A stretch of DNA of 60,194 nt from assembly GCA_964235765.1 (NCBI GenBank), contig CAXSDH010000014.1:1-60194 (forward strand), given 5' to 3'. Within the stretch, counting starts at the first letter, position 1; each line of letters begins with the position of its first letter. Made by a program: the position numbers and the translations under genes. The notes beneath the pieces are model-generated. The model worked only from the letters and a program-made list of their open reading frames with translations, ran no database searches and was not told the DNA's origin. This stretch comes from JAVVHH01 sp964235765. Lineage in GTDB: Bacteria > Pseudomonadota > Alphaproteobacteria > Acetobacterales > Acetobacteraceae. This document shows positions 16,875-24,988 of this stretch, one piece after another.

Positions 16875-18684
16875 GGGGGCGCCTTTGTCCGGCGCGGGCG
16901 TCCCGGCAACGGAAGCCGAGCAGCGGCTGATCGGGCTCGCGGCCTGCGCTGGGGTGGCGATCGGGCCGGTGTTCCGGACCGTGGAGCAGCCGGCGCAGAT
17001 CACGCGCAGCAAGATCCATGCGGCCGATACCCAGGCAGAGGCGGCCCGGCTCGATGCGGCGATTTTACAATCTCGGAAGCAGTTGCTGAAGCTGCGGAGC
17101 CGGCTGGCGGTGCTGCCGGAGGAAAGCCAAGGCGAGATCGCCCCGCTGCTCGACGCATACCTGCAAATGCTCGGCCCCTCGCGATTGGTGCGAGGCGCCC
17201 GAACGCGCATCCAGGATCGGCTGGTGTCCGCCGAGACCGCGGTGATGGAGGAGGCCAACGCCGTCGCGACCGCCTTGCTGGGATTGGCGGCCACGCCCGG
17301 CCAAGACGCTGGCGCGCCGCAGAGGCAGGCCGACGAGGTCCGCGAAATCGCCCGCCGGCTCGTGCGTAACCTGACGCGGGCGCCCTTTCGCAACTACTCC
17401 GGTGCGCCACAGGGCTCAATTCTGGTTGCTGAGTCGCTCCGTCCCTCCGACGCAGCGCTCATCGACCCATCCCGCATCGCGGGGGTTGCGACGGAGGAAG
17501 GCGGCACGGATGGGCACACGGCAATCATCTTGCGGGCACTTGGCATTCCCTCCGTGTTGGGAGCGCCCGGCCTGATGTCGGGGACCCGCCCCGGCGGCAC
17601 CGTGGTCATCGATGGGTCGGCCGGGTTCATCACCCTGCGGCCATCGAGCCCGAGCCTGGCCAGCGCGCGCCGGGCGGTTGCCGCGTTTGCGCGCGACCGG
17701 CAGCGCTTGGGGCGGCTGCGCCGGCTCGCGGCCGTAACCCTCGACGGTGAGGCGGCCGACTTGCAGGCCAACCTCGAACTACCGGTAGAACTGCCGATGG
17801 TGGCGCAATCCGGCGCCAATGGCATCGGTCTGCTGCGGAGCGAGTTCCTGTTCATGAACCGGGACACCGTGCCCTCCGAAGACGAACAGGCTGAGTCTTA
17901 TCGAGCCGTCATCGAGACCATGGCCGGCGATCCCGTGACGATTCGGGTGCTTGACTGGGGTGGAGAGAAGGAAATCGAGGCGCTGGTCGCGGCAGGGCTG
18001 GTGCCGGAGATGATGGACGCCAACCCAGCCCTGGGATTGCGTGGCATCCGCCTGCTGCTGCGGCAAACGGGACTGTTCGAGACCCAGCTGACCGCCATCT
18101 TGCGCGCTTCCAACGCCGGTCCGGTCCGGGTGCTGCTGCCGATGGTGACCAACGTTGCCGAAGTGAAGGCGGCCCGGGTGGTCTACCATCGGGTTGCCGA
18201 TGCGATGCGGGCCCGCGGCGAGCGCATTCCGCCTCGCCTGCCGCCGCTCGGCATCATGGTGGAAACCCCCGGCGCCGCGCTCTCGGCTGACGCGTTGGCG
18301 GGCGAGGCGGAGTTCTTCGCCATCGGCACCAACGATCTGTGCATGTATGCGCTCGCGGTGGACCGGGCCGAACTCGACGTCGCACACCTATACGACACAT
18401 TGCACCCGGCCTTGCTGCGCCTGATCCAGTTCACCGCTGAGGCAGCGGCTCGCCATAGAATTCCCGTATCCGTCTGTGGAGAAATCGCTGCGAATCCGAC
18501 GTTCACGCCGTTGCTGTTGGGGTTGGGCCTGCGAAGCTTCAGCACGAACGCCTCCGCCGTGCCCCGGGTCAAGCAGGCCGTCCGCAGCACGACGATCGAC
18601 GACTGCCAAAGGCTGACCTGGCAGGTGATGAAGCAATCCGACCCTGACCGGACCCGGGAGTTGCTGGAGGCTTTCGGGCGCTAA
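16861..18684 (+). CDS. ptsI: PTS enzyme I (phosphoenolpyruvate-protein phosphotransferase)
   Basis: A 607-residue enzyme I that takes phosphate from PEP and passes it to HPr. The phosphorylated residue is His219 in Gly-Gly-Thr-Asp-Gly-His-Thr-Ala-Ile; the canonical motif has Arg-Thr-Ser before the His, so this is a divergent version. The PEP-binding barrel shows Leu-Leu-Arg-Ser-Glu-Phe-Leu-Phe-Met, Gly-Ile-Met-Val-Glu-Thr-Pro and Ile-Gly-Thr-Asn-Asp-Leu-Cys-Met-Tyr-Ala. The ATG at 16861 lies inside the HPr reading frame, so the two are probably translated together. With hprK, rapZ, EIIA and HPr it completes a regulatory PTS with no permease. Confidence 0.95.
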   Translation: MNKNEGAPLSGAGVPATEAEQRLIGLAACAGVAIGPVFRTVEQPAQITRSKIHAADTQAEAARLDAAILQSRKQLLKLRSRLAVLPEESQGEIAPLLDAYLQMLGPSRLVRGARTRIQDRLVSAETAVMEEANAVATALLGLAATPGQDAGAPQRQADEVREIARRLVRNLTRAPFRNYSGAPQGSILVAESLRPSDAALIDPSRIAGVATEEGGTDGHTAIILRALGIPSVLGAPGLMSGTRPGGTVVIDGSAGFITLRPSSPSLASARRAVAAFARDRQRLGRLRRLAAVTLDGEAADLQANLELPVELPMVAQSGANGIGLLRSEFLFMNRDTVPSEDEQAESYRAVIETMAGDPVTIRVLDWGGEKEIEALVAAGLVPEMMDANPALGLRGIRLLLRQTGLFETQLTAILRASNAGPVRVLLPMVTNVAEVKAARVVYHRVADAMRARGERIPPRLPPLGIMVETPGAALSADALAGEAEFFAIGTNDLCMYALAVDRAELDVAHLYDTLHPALLRLIQFTAEAAARHRIPVSVCGEIAANPTFTPLLLGLGLRSFSTNASAVPRVKQAVRSTTIDDCQRLTWQVMKQSDPDRTRELLEAFGR

Positions 18685-18698
18685 CCATTCTCGAGGTC

Positions 18699-18776
18699 CC
18701 AGAGGCTGCCTCTTGCCATCGCCAGGCAGCTCTGTCGGGGCTTGGCTGCCTCTGGATCGGGGGGACGAGCCAAGCC
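18699..18776. terminator. overlapping inverted repeats between convergent ptsI and hpnH
   Basis: CCAGAGGCTGCC (18699-18710) can pair with GGCTGCCTCTGG (18744-18755) with one mismatch, and GGCTTGGCT (18739-18747) pairs perfectly with AGCCAAGCC (18768-18776). The second stem uses bases of the first, so the hairpins exclude each other. Neither is followed by a clear T-run. They lie in the 108-nt gap between two convergent genes, where a two-way terminator is expected. Confidence 0.4.
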
Positions 18777-18792
18777 ATCCCTTCCCCGGACG

Positions 18793-19941
18793 TCAGTCGG
18801 CCGCGTCCGCCACCTCCGCCCGGGCCGGCTTGGCATGGCGCAACTCGGCCATCTTGTCCTGGACGTGCCGGCTGAACACGTAATCGGCCGGACGCTGCTG
18901 GGAGAGGTCGATCTCCGGCGCCATCGGGCCGTCGAGCCTGGGCCCGCGCAGCGCCGTCATCATCGTCTTCACCGGCGACTTCACCGCGTCCATCACCGCG
19001 GTGCTTTCGTAACCGGAGTGGACCATGCAGTCGGCGCATTTCTCGTAGGCGCCGGTGCCGTACTTGTCCCAATCCGTGCTGTCCATCAGCTCGGTAAAGG
19101 TCTTGGCATAGCCCTCGCCGAGCAAGTAGCAGGGCCGCTGCCAGCCAAAGACGTTCCGCGTCGGTTTGCCCCAGGGCGTGCAGCGATAGTCCTCGTTGCC
19201 GGCCAGGAAGCTCATGAACAGCGGCGACTGGGTGAAGCGCCACCCCTTGCCCTGGCCCCGCTTGAGGATGTCGCGGAACAACTGCTTGGTCTTCTGGCGC
19301 GAGAGGAAGTGCGTCTGGTCCGGCGCCCGCTCATAGGCGTAGCCCGGCGACGTCATGATGCCATCCACGCCCATCGCCATTACTTCGTCAAAGAACGCGG
19401 CCACGCGCTCCGGCTGTGCGCCATCGAACAACGTGCAGTTGATGCTAAGCCGGAAGCCGCGCTGCTTGGCCAGCTTGATGGCGGCCACGGCGCGGTCGTA
19501 CACGCCTTCCTGGCTCACCGCCCGGTCGTGCATCTCCCGGTCGCCATCCAAATGCACGTCCCAACTGAAAAACGGGTTGGGCTTGAACAGATCCATCTTC
19601 TTTTCGAGCAGCAAGGCGTTCGTGCAGAGATAGACGAACTTCTTGCGCGCCAGGATGCCCGCGACGATCTCCGGCATTTCCTTGTGCAGCAGCGGCTCGC
19701 CGCCCGCGATGGCCACCACGGGCGCGCCGCACTCATCAACTGCGGCAAGCGCGTCGGCCACCGAAAGCCGCTGATTCAGGATCGCGGCCGGGTAATCGAT
19801 CTTGCCGCATCCGGAGCAGGCTAAGTTGCAGCGGAACAGCGGCTCCAGCATGAGCACCAGCGGATAGCGCTTGCGCCCGATCAGGTGCTGCTTGACCACA
19901 TAGGCGCCGACTCGGATGACCTGCTTTAGCGGAACCGACAT
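18793..19941 (-). CDS. hpnH: hopanoid biosynthesis radical SAM protein HpnH
   Basis: A 382-residue radical-SAM enzyme that adds 5'-deoxyadenosine to diploptene to give adenosylhopane, the first step of hopanoid side-chain extension. The Fe-S cluster motif is Cys38-Asn-Leu-Ala-Cys42-Ser-Gly-Cys45; Gly-Gly-Glu-Pro-Leu (SAM contact) follows near residue 80. Further Cys near 265 and 305-308 match the HpnH/SPASM-like C-terminal half. It begins about 20 nt downstream of ispH on the same strand, so the two are probably co-transcribed, away from dxs. Confidence 0.95.
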   Translation of the reverse strand: MSVPLKQVIRVGAYVVKQHLIGRKRYPLVLMLEPLFRCNLACSGCGKIDYPAAILNQRLSVADALAAVDECGAPVVAIAGGEPLLHKEMPEIVAGILARKKFVYLCTNALLLEKKMDLFKPNPFFSWDVHLDGDREMHDRAVSQEGVYDRAVAAIKLAKQRGFRLSINCTLFDGAQPERVAAFFDEVMAMGVDGIMTSPGYAYERAPDQTHFLSRQKTKQLFRDILKRGQGKGWRFTQSPLFMSFLAGNEDYRCTPWGKPTRNVFGWQRPCYLLGEGYAKTFTELMDSTDWDKYGTGAYEKCADCMVHSGYESTAVMDAVKSPVKTMMTALRGPRLDGPMAPEIDLSQQRPADYVFSRHVQDKMAELRHAKPARAEVADAAD

Positions 19942-19961
19942 ATCTTCTGCTTCCCCTCGGC

Positions 19962-20885
19962 CTAACTCAACTCGGCCGGAAACTTGAACTTCACATCCTC
20001 GGCAACGCCCGGGAGCGTGGAAACGTTCACTTCGCCAAAGCGGCGCAGGCCATCCAGCACTCCTTGCACTAGCATCTCGGGAGCGCTGGCGCCGGCTGTA
20101 AGCCCCACCCGGCCGATGCCCTGAAACCAGTCCGGCTGCAGGGCGCTCGCGTCGTCGATCAAATAGCTCGGCTTGCCGAGCTCCGTCCCGATCTCGCGAA
20201 GGCGATTCGAGTTCGAGCTATTCTTCGACCCCACCACGAGAATGAGGTCGACCTGCTTGGCCAAGTCGTGCACCGCCTGCTGACGGTTCTGCGTGGCGTA
20301 GCAGATATCGCGCACGTCAGGGCCGACGATGCCGGGAAAGCGGGACTCCAGTGCCGCGATGATGCCACGGGTATCGTCGACCGAAAGGGTCGTTTGCGTA
20401 ACGTAGGCAAGGCGCGCCGGGTTGCCCACCTCGAGAGTGGCAACGTCGGCCACCGTCTGCACGAGGTGAACCCGGCCGGGGATCTGCCCAATCGTACCCT
20501 CGACCTCTGCGTGGCCGGCATGCCCGACCAGCACGATCTCGCGGTCCTGCGCGGCATAGCGCCGCCCCTCGGCATGGACCTTGGCGACCAGCGGGCAGGT
20601 TGCGTCGATCACCGGAAGGTGGCGTTCGCGCGCCAGTTCCTCGACGCGCTTGGCAACGCCGTGGGCGCTAAACACCGTCATGGCCCCGGGCGGCACCTCG
20701 TCCAGCTCATCGACGAAGACGGCGCCGCGCTTGCGAAGGTCTTCGACGACATGCCGATTGTGCACGATCTCGTGGCGCACGTAGATAGGCGGCCCAAACT
20801 TCGCCAACGCCCGCTCCACGATCTCGATGGCGCGCTCCACCCCGGCACAGAAGCCCCTGGGCTGGGCCAACACCACGTGCATCAT
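19962..20885 (-). CDS. ispH: 4-hydroxy-3-methylbut-2-enyl diphosphate reductase
   Basis: A 307-residue IspH (LytB) that makes IPP and DMAPP in the last step of the MEP pathway. Fe-S ligands are Cys13 (Arg-Gly-Phe-Cys-Ala-Gly), the Cys of Asp-Ala-Thr-Cys-Pro-Leu and that of Asp-Ile-Cys-Tyr-Ala-Thr-Gln-Asn-Arg. Glu and His residues of the active site (His-Glu-Ile-Val-His-Asn; Gly-His-Ala-Gly-His) are present, as is Ser-Lys-Asn-Ser-Ser-Asn-Ser near 225. Two adjacent ATGs follow GGAGGG by about 6 nt. It sits with hpnH and diverges from dxs, tying precursor supply to hopanoid synthesis. Confidence 0.96.
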   Translation of the reverse strand: MMHVVLAQPRGFCAGVERAIEIVERALAKFGPPIYVRHEIVHNRHVVEDLRKRGAVFVDELDEVPPGAMTVFSAHGVAKRVEELARERHLPVIDATCPLVAKVHAEGRRYAAQDREIVLVGHAGHAEVEGTIGQIPGRVHLVQTVADVATLEVGNPARLAYVTQTTLSVDDTRGIIAALESRFPGIVGPDVRDICYATQNRQQAVHDLAKQVDLILVVGSKNSSNSNRLREIGTELGKPSYLIDDASALQPDWFQGIGRVGLTAGASAPEMLVQGVLDGLRRFGEVNVSTLPGVAEDVKFKFPAELS

Positions 20886-21200
20886 CCAGCACCCTCCAAT
20901 ACCCTGTCATCATATCGCACCGCGTGGGCTTATGGACCGCCTGTGGCCCGAGACGCCGCCGCACTGTGGCAAACCTGCAACATCTCGCTGTGTTGAGCGG
21001 CACGGTATGGCACGCAGCCCCGCCGATGAGTAGTGTCACAGGCCGTTACACAGCTATGACCGCGGCATCGAGCTACGCTTGCCTATCCTAAACGGACGTG
21101 GTTCTTGCCGACCGACTTCTGCCAGCCTTGATCCGGCTGCGCAGCTTCAGACCAGAGAGCAACCGCTTGGCGCGCCATGCGGGGGGAGCAGACAGACCCA
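20886..21200. other. divergent intergenic region ispH / dxs
   Basis: These 315 bases separate the divergent ispH and dxs genes and should hold both promoters. On the minus strand a TATGAT element lies about 35 nt before the ispH ATG and could be a -10 box, but I cannot pair it with a convincing -35. I found no riboswitch, RNA gene or long repeat. A short in-frame N-terminal extension of dxs from an ATG at 21177 falls inside it. Confidence 0.5.
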
Positions 21201-23171
21201 ATGAACGCGAGCATGCCGCTCCCATCCCGTCCCGCCACCCCGACCCTCGACCGCATCCGGGCGCCGGCCGACCTGCGCAACTTCTCCTCCGAACAGCTGC
21301 GCCAAGTGGCCGACGAGTTGCGGGCCGAGACGGTCGACGCCGTCAGCACCACCGGCGGCCACCTCGGAGCGTCGCTGGGCGTCGTGGAGCTGACGGTCGC
21401 CTTGCATGCGATCTTCGACACCCCGCGGGACCGGTTGATCTGGGACGTTGGGCATCAAGCTTACCCGCATAAAATCCTGACCGGGCGCCGCGACCGCATC
21501 CGCACCCTGCGGCAGCCCGGCGGCCTATCCGGCTTCACCCGCCGGTCGGAAAGCGAGTTCGACCCCTTCGGCGCGGCGCATAGCAGCACCAGCATCTCCG
21601 CCGGGCTAGGCATGGCCGTCGCGCACGACCTGCTCGGCGAAAAGAACCGGCACGTGGTTGCCGTAATCGGTGATGGAGCGATGAGCGCGGGCATGGCCTA
21701 CGAAGCCATGAACAACGCCGGCGCCCAGCGTTCCCGGCTGCTGGTGATCCTGAACGACAACGACATGTCCATCGCGCCGCCGGTCGGGGCGATGAGCGCC
21801 TACCTCAGCCGGCTCATGAGCAGCCGCTCGTTCCTGAACCTGCGCGATCTTGCGGCGCGGATGGCCAAGCGCTTCCCACGCGGGCTTGAGCGCACGGCGC
21901 GCCGCGCGGAGGAATACGCCCGCGGCATCCTGACCGGCGGAACCTTGTTCGAGGAACTGGGCTTCTACTATGTCGGGCCGATCGACGGCCACAACCTGGA
22001 TCACCTGCTGCCGGTGCTGCGCAACGTGCGCGAAGCCGAGGAGAGCGGGCCGATCCTGCTGCACGTCATCACCAAGAAGGGCCATGGCTACGCCCCGGCC
22101 GAAAACTCGGCCGACAAGTACCACGGCGTGTCCAAGTTCAACGTGATCACCGGCGAGCAGGTGAAGGCGCCGCCGGGCCCGCCGCAGTACACGCGGGTTT
22201 TCGCCAACGCCTTGATCGCCGAGGCAGCAGTCGACCCGCGGATCGTGGCCGTGACCGCTGCGATGCCCTCCGGTACCGGGCTCGACCGCTTTGCCAGCCG
22301 TTTCCCCGATCGCTGCTTCGACGTGGGCATTGCCGAGCAGCACGCGGTGACGTTCGCGGCCGGCATGGCCACCGAAGGCCTGCGCCCGTTTTGCGCCATC
22401 TACAGCACCTTCCTGCAGCGCGCGTACGACCAGGTCGTGCATGACGTCGCCATTCAGGGCCTGCCCGTCCGCTTCGGCATCGACCGCGCCGGCCTGGTCG
22501 GCGCCGACGGCGCGACCCATGCGGGCAGCTTCGACCTGGCCTATCTCGGCTGCCTGCCAGGCTTCACCCTCATGGCGCCGAGCGACGAGTTGGAGCTGAT
22601 GCACATGGTGGCCACCTCGGCCATCATCGACGACGGGCCGAGCGCCGTGCGCTATCCCCGCGGCGAGGGCGCCGGCCTCGAGTTGCCCGAGCGCGGCAGC
22701 GTGCTGCCGATCGGCCGCGGCCGGATCATGCGCGAGGGCTCGTCCGTCGCCATCCTCTCCCTCGGCACCCGCCTGGCCGACAGCATGCGTGCGGCGGACG
22801 AGTTGGCGGCGAAGGGCTTCTCCACCACGGTGGCCGACGCCCGCTTCGCCAAGCCGTTCGACACCGCCATGATCGAGCAACTGGCCCGGCACCACGGCGT
22901 GCTCATCATCGTCGAGGAAGGCTCCATGGGCGGCTTCGGCGCGGCGGTGATGCTGCACCTCTCGCGCCGCGGCTTGCTGGACGGCGGACTCAAAATACGG
23001 TCCCTCACCTTGCCGGACCGCTTCATCGACCATAACGCGCCGGCCGCGCAGATGATCGAGGCCGGGCTCAGCGCCAAGGACATCGTCGCCACCGTCCTGG
23101 AGGCGTTGGGCCGGCAAGCCGGGCAGGCAACGCCGCTGAGCGCGGCCTCGCTGGCGGCGCCGGCCCGATGA
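21201..23171 (+). CDS. dxs: 1-deoxy-D-xylulose-5-phosphate synthase
   Basis: A 656-residue ThDP enzyme that condenses pyruvate with glyceraldehyde-3-phosphate at the entry of the MEP pathway. Markers are Gly-Gly-His-Leu-Gly-Ala-Ser-Leu-Gly (about 55), Asp-Val-Gly-His-Gln-Ala-Tyr (about 85), the ThDP motif Gly-Asp-Gly-Ala-Met-Ser-Ala-Gly-Met-Ala-Tyr-Glu-Ala-Met-Asn-Asn (about 157) and the catalytic Glu segment Asp-Val-Gly-Ile-Ala-Glu-Gln-His-Ala-Val. An ATG 24 nt upstream (21177) is also in frame; neither start has an ideal ribosome-binding site, though GGGGAG lies 14 nt before 21201. Its stop overlaps hpnM, so a hopanoid operon with a dedicated DXS is likely; another copy may exist elsewhere. 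Confidence 0.96.
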   Translation: MNASMPLPSRPATPTLDRIRAPADLRNFSSEQLRQVADELRAETVDAVSTTGGHLGASLGVVELTVALHAIFDTPRDRLIWDVGHQAYPHKILTGRRDRIRTLRQPGGLSGFTRRSESEFDPFGAAHSSTSISAGLGMAVAHDLLGEKNRHVVAVIGDGAMSAGMAYEAMNNAGAQRSRLLVILNDNDMSIAPPVGAMSAYLSRLMSSRSFLNLRDLAARMAKRFPRGLERTARRAEEYARGILTGGTLFEELGFYYVGPIDGHNLDHLLPVLRNVREAEESGPILLHVITKKGHGYAPAENSADKYHGVSKFNVITGEQVKAPPGPPQYTRVFANALIAEAAVDPRIVAVTAAMPSGTGLDRFASRFPDRCFDVGIAEQHAVTFAAGMATEGLRPFCAIYSTFLQRAYDQVVHDVAIQGLPVRFGIDRAGLVGADGATHAGSFDLAYLGCLPGFTLMAPSDELELMHMVATSAIIDDGPSAVRYPRGEGAGLELPERGSVLPIGRGRIMREGSSVAILSLGTRLADSMRAADELAAKGFSTTVADARFAKPFDTAMIEQLARHHGVLIIVEEGSMGGFGAAVMLHLSRRGLLDGGLKIRSLTLPDRFIDHNAPAAQMIEAGLSAKDIVATVLEALGRQAGQATPLSAASLAAPAR

Positions 23172-23770
23172 GCTGGACCCGGCGTTCGGCGCTGGCCGCG
23201 GCCCTGATCCCGTTTGCAGCACATGCCGCCGATCCCGACGCGGCCGCCCCCATCCAGGCGCTGAACCAGGGACTGCTCTCCGCCATGGCCGCGGGCAAGT
23301 CGCCGTTTAGTCAGCGATACGCCGCGCTGGCGCCGGTGGTGGAGCGCGCGTTCGACATCCCGGGCATCCTGCAAGCCTCGGTCGGTCCGCGCTGGGCCGC
23401 CTTGCCGGCGGACCAGCAAGCGGCATTGATGGACGTGTTCCGCCAGTTCACGGTGGCCAGCTATGTCGCCAACTTCAACGAGTTCAGCGGCGAGCGGATC
23501 GAATTGGTCCCGGAGACCCGAATGGTCGGCGCGGACCAGGTCGTCGCCACCCGCATCGTGCCGACCCACGGCGAGCCGACGCGGATCGACTACGTGATGC
23601 GCCGAACCCCGACCGGCTGGCGGGCGGTGGACGTCTTGCTGAACAGCTCCATCAGCCAGGTTGCGGTCTATCGCTCGGACTGGCGGGCATCGCTGGCTTC
23701 CGGGGCACAGCCGCTGATCGCCAACCTTAAGCGCAAGGTCGCGGACTTGTCCGGCGGCGCACTGTCCTGA
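23168..23770 (+). CDS. hpnM: hopanoid-associated lipid-transfer protein HpnM (MlaC/Ttg2-like)
   Basis: A 200-residue secreted protein of the MlaC/Ttg2D family as found in hopanoid loci. The N-terminus has a twin-arginine-like Thr-Arg-Arg and a hydrophobic stretch, with cleavage probably after Ala-His-Ala at about 20. The mature domain shows the family features Ala-Phe-Asp-Ile-Pro-Gly-Ile-Leu, Phe-Arg-Gln-Phe-Thr-Val-Ala-Ser-Tyr and Gly-Trp-Arg-Ala-Val-Asp-Val-Leu-Leu. It should carry hopanoid or phospholipid across the periplasm. The ATG overlaps the dxs stop (ATGA). An MlaA homologue, its likely outer-membrane partner class, lies about 5 kb downstream. Confidence 0.9.
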   Translation: MSWTRRSALAAALIPFAAHAADPDAAAPIQALNQGLLSAMAAGKSPFSQRYAALAPVVERAFDIPGILQASVGPRWAALPADQQAALMDVFRQFTVASYVANFNEFSGERIELVPETRMVGADQVVATRIVPTHGEPTRIDYVMRRTPTGWRAVDVLLNSSISQVAVYRSDWRASLASGAQPLIANLKRKVADLSGGALS

Positions 23771-23783
23771 TCGGGAACTGGTC

Positions 23784-24980
23784 TTGATCGACGCCGTCTC
23801 GCTGACCTTGGCCGGGCTAACCGCCGCTGGCGTGGTGCAGTCCGGCGCCGGCTGGCTGGCGTTCCGGGAATTCGCCCGCCGTTCTCCTGCAACGCCCACT
23901 GCGCGCCCACCGGTCACGATCCTCAAGCCGCTGCACGGCAACGAGCCGGTGCTCGAGGAGGCGCTGGCGAGCTTTTGCGACCAGGACTACCCGGACTTTC
24001 AAATCGTGTTCGGGCTTCAAAGCGCGGGCGACCCGGCGCTTCATGTGCTTCGGCGCCTGCGCGCCCGTTTTCCGCTGCTCGACATGGATGTGGTGGTCGA
24101 TCCGACGACCCATGGCAGCAACCGTAAGATCGCCAACTTGATCAACATGCTGCCCCGGGCCCGGCACGACGTGCTGGTGATCGCGGACAGCGATATCCAT
24201 GCCGCGCCGTCGTACCTCGCCAACCTCGTGGCTGGCCTCGAACAGCCCGGCGTCGGCCTGGTCACCACCCTCTATTCCGGGCGGACCGCATCCAACACGC
24301 TGGCCGGCCGGCTCGGCGCGGCGCACATCAACCATGCCTTCCTGCCTGGCGCCCTTCTCGCGCGGGCGTTGGGGCGGCAGGATTGCCTGGGCGCCACCAT
24401 GGCCCTGACCCGCGCGACTCTGGAGCTTGTGGGCGGGCTGCACGCCTTGTCCAACCACCTCGCGGATGACGCGGAACTAGGGCGGTTGGTGCGGGCGAAG
24501 GGCCTGTCCGTGCCGCTGGCGAGCACGGTGCCGGCGACCACGGTTCCGGAGACCGATCTACCTGCGCTGTTCCAGCACGAGCTGCGCTGGGCCCGCACCG
24601 TCCGGTCGCTCGTGCCTGCAGGGTTCGCGCTGTCGGTGATGCAGTTCCCGCTATTCTGGGCAACCCTCGCCTTAGGCGTGTCCGGCGGCGCGGCCTGGGC
24701 CTGGCTTGCCTTCGCCGCCGCGTGGCTGGTGCGCGGCGCGGCGGCGCGGAGCATGGACCATGCCTTGAAGATTGCGTCGCCTCTCACGATCTGGTGCTTG
24801 CCGTTCCGCGACCTCCTGTCGGTTACGGTGATCCTGGCGAGCTATTGCTCGAACCGGGTGGCCTGGCGGGGGCAGGTGCATCGCACGACCCGCGCCAGCC
24901 TGTCGCCAAAACGCCTGTCACAAAAGGGCCTGCCGCCGAAGGGCCTGTCACCAACGAGCCTGACGCCCGGAAAGGGATAG
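23784..24980 (+). CDS. hpnI: hopanoid glycosyltransferase HpnI
   Basis: A 398-residue membrane-bound family 2 (ceramide-glucosyltransferase-like) glycosyltransferase; HpnI adds N-acetylglucosamine to bacteriohopanetetrol. It has an N-terminal membrane segment (about 5-25), Ile-Leu-Lys-Pro-Leu-His-Gly-Asn-Glu (about 50), Asp-Gln-Asp-Tyr-Pro, the metal-binding Ala-Asp-Ser-Asp-Ile (about 135), Asp-Asp-Ala-Glu-Leu-Gly and His-Glu-Leu-Arg-Trp-Ala-Arg-Thr (the (Q/R)xxRW-type motif), and C-terminal membrane segments (about 280-355). The start appears to be TTG at 23784. The last 27 residues come from a tandem 15-bp repeat and look like a disordered, basic add-on. Confidence 0.9.
   Translation: MIDAVSLTLAGLTAAGVVQSGAGWLAFREFARRSPATPTARPPVTILKPLHGNEPVLEEALASFCDQDYPDFQIVFGLQSAGDPALHVLRRLRARFPLLDMDVVVDPTTHGSNRKIANLINMLPRARHDVLVIADSDIHAAPSYLANLVAGLEQPGVGLVTTLYSGRTASNTLAGRLGAAHINHAFLPGALLARALGRQDCLGATMALTRATLELVGGLHALSNHLADDAELGRLVRAKGLSVPLASTVPATTVPETDLPALFQHELRWARTVRSLVPAGFALSVMQFPLFWATLALGVSGGAAWAWLAFAAAWLVRGAAARSMDHALKIASPLTIWCLPFRDLLSVTVILASYCSNRVAWRGQVHRTTRASLSPKRLSQKGLPPKGLSPTSLTPGKG
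24899..24973 (+). repeat. five tandem 15-bp units in the 3' end of hpnI
   Basis: Five units of 15 bp, for example CCTGTCGCCAAAACG, CCTGTCACAAAAGGG and CCTGCCGCCGAAGGG. They encode Leu-Ser/Pro/Thr-Pro/Gln-x-x pentads (LSPKR, LSQKG, LPPKG, LSPTS, LTPGK) that form the very C-terminus of HpnI, after its last membrane segment. The length is a multiple of 3, so copy-number change would keep the frame. Confidence 0.85.
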
Positions 24981-24988
24981 ATACGGCC

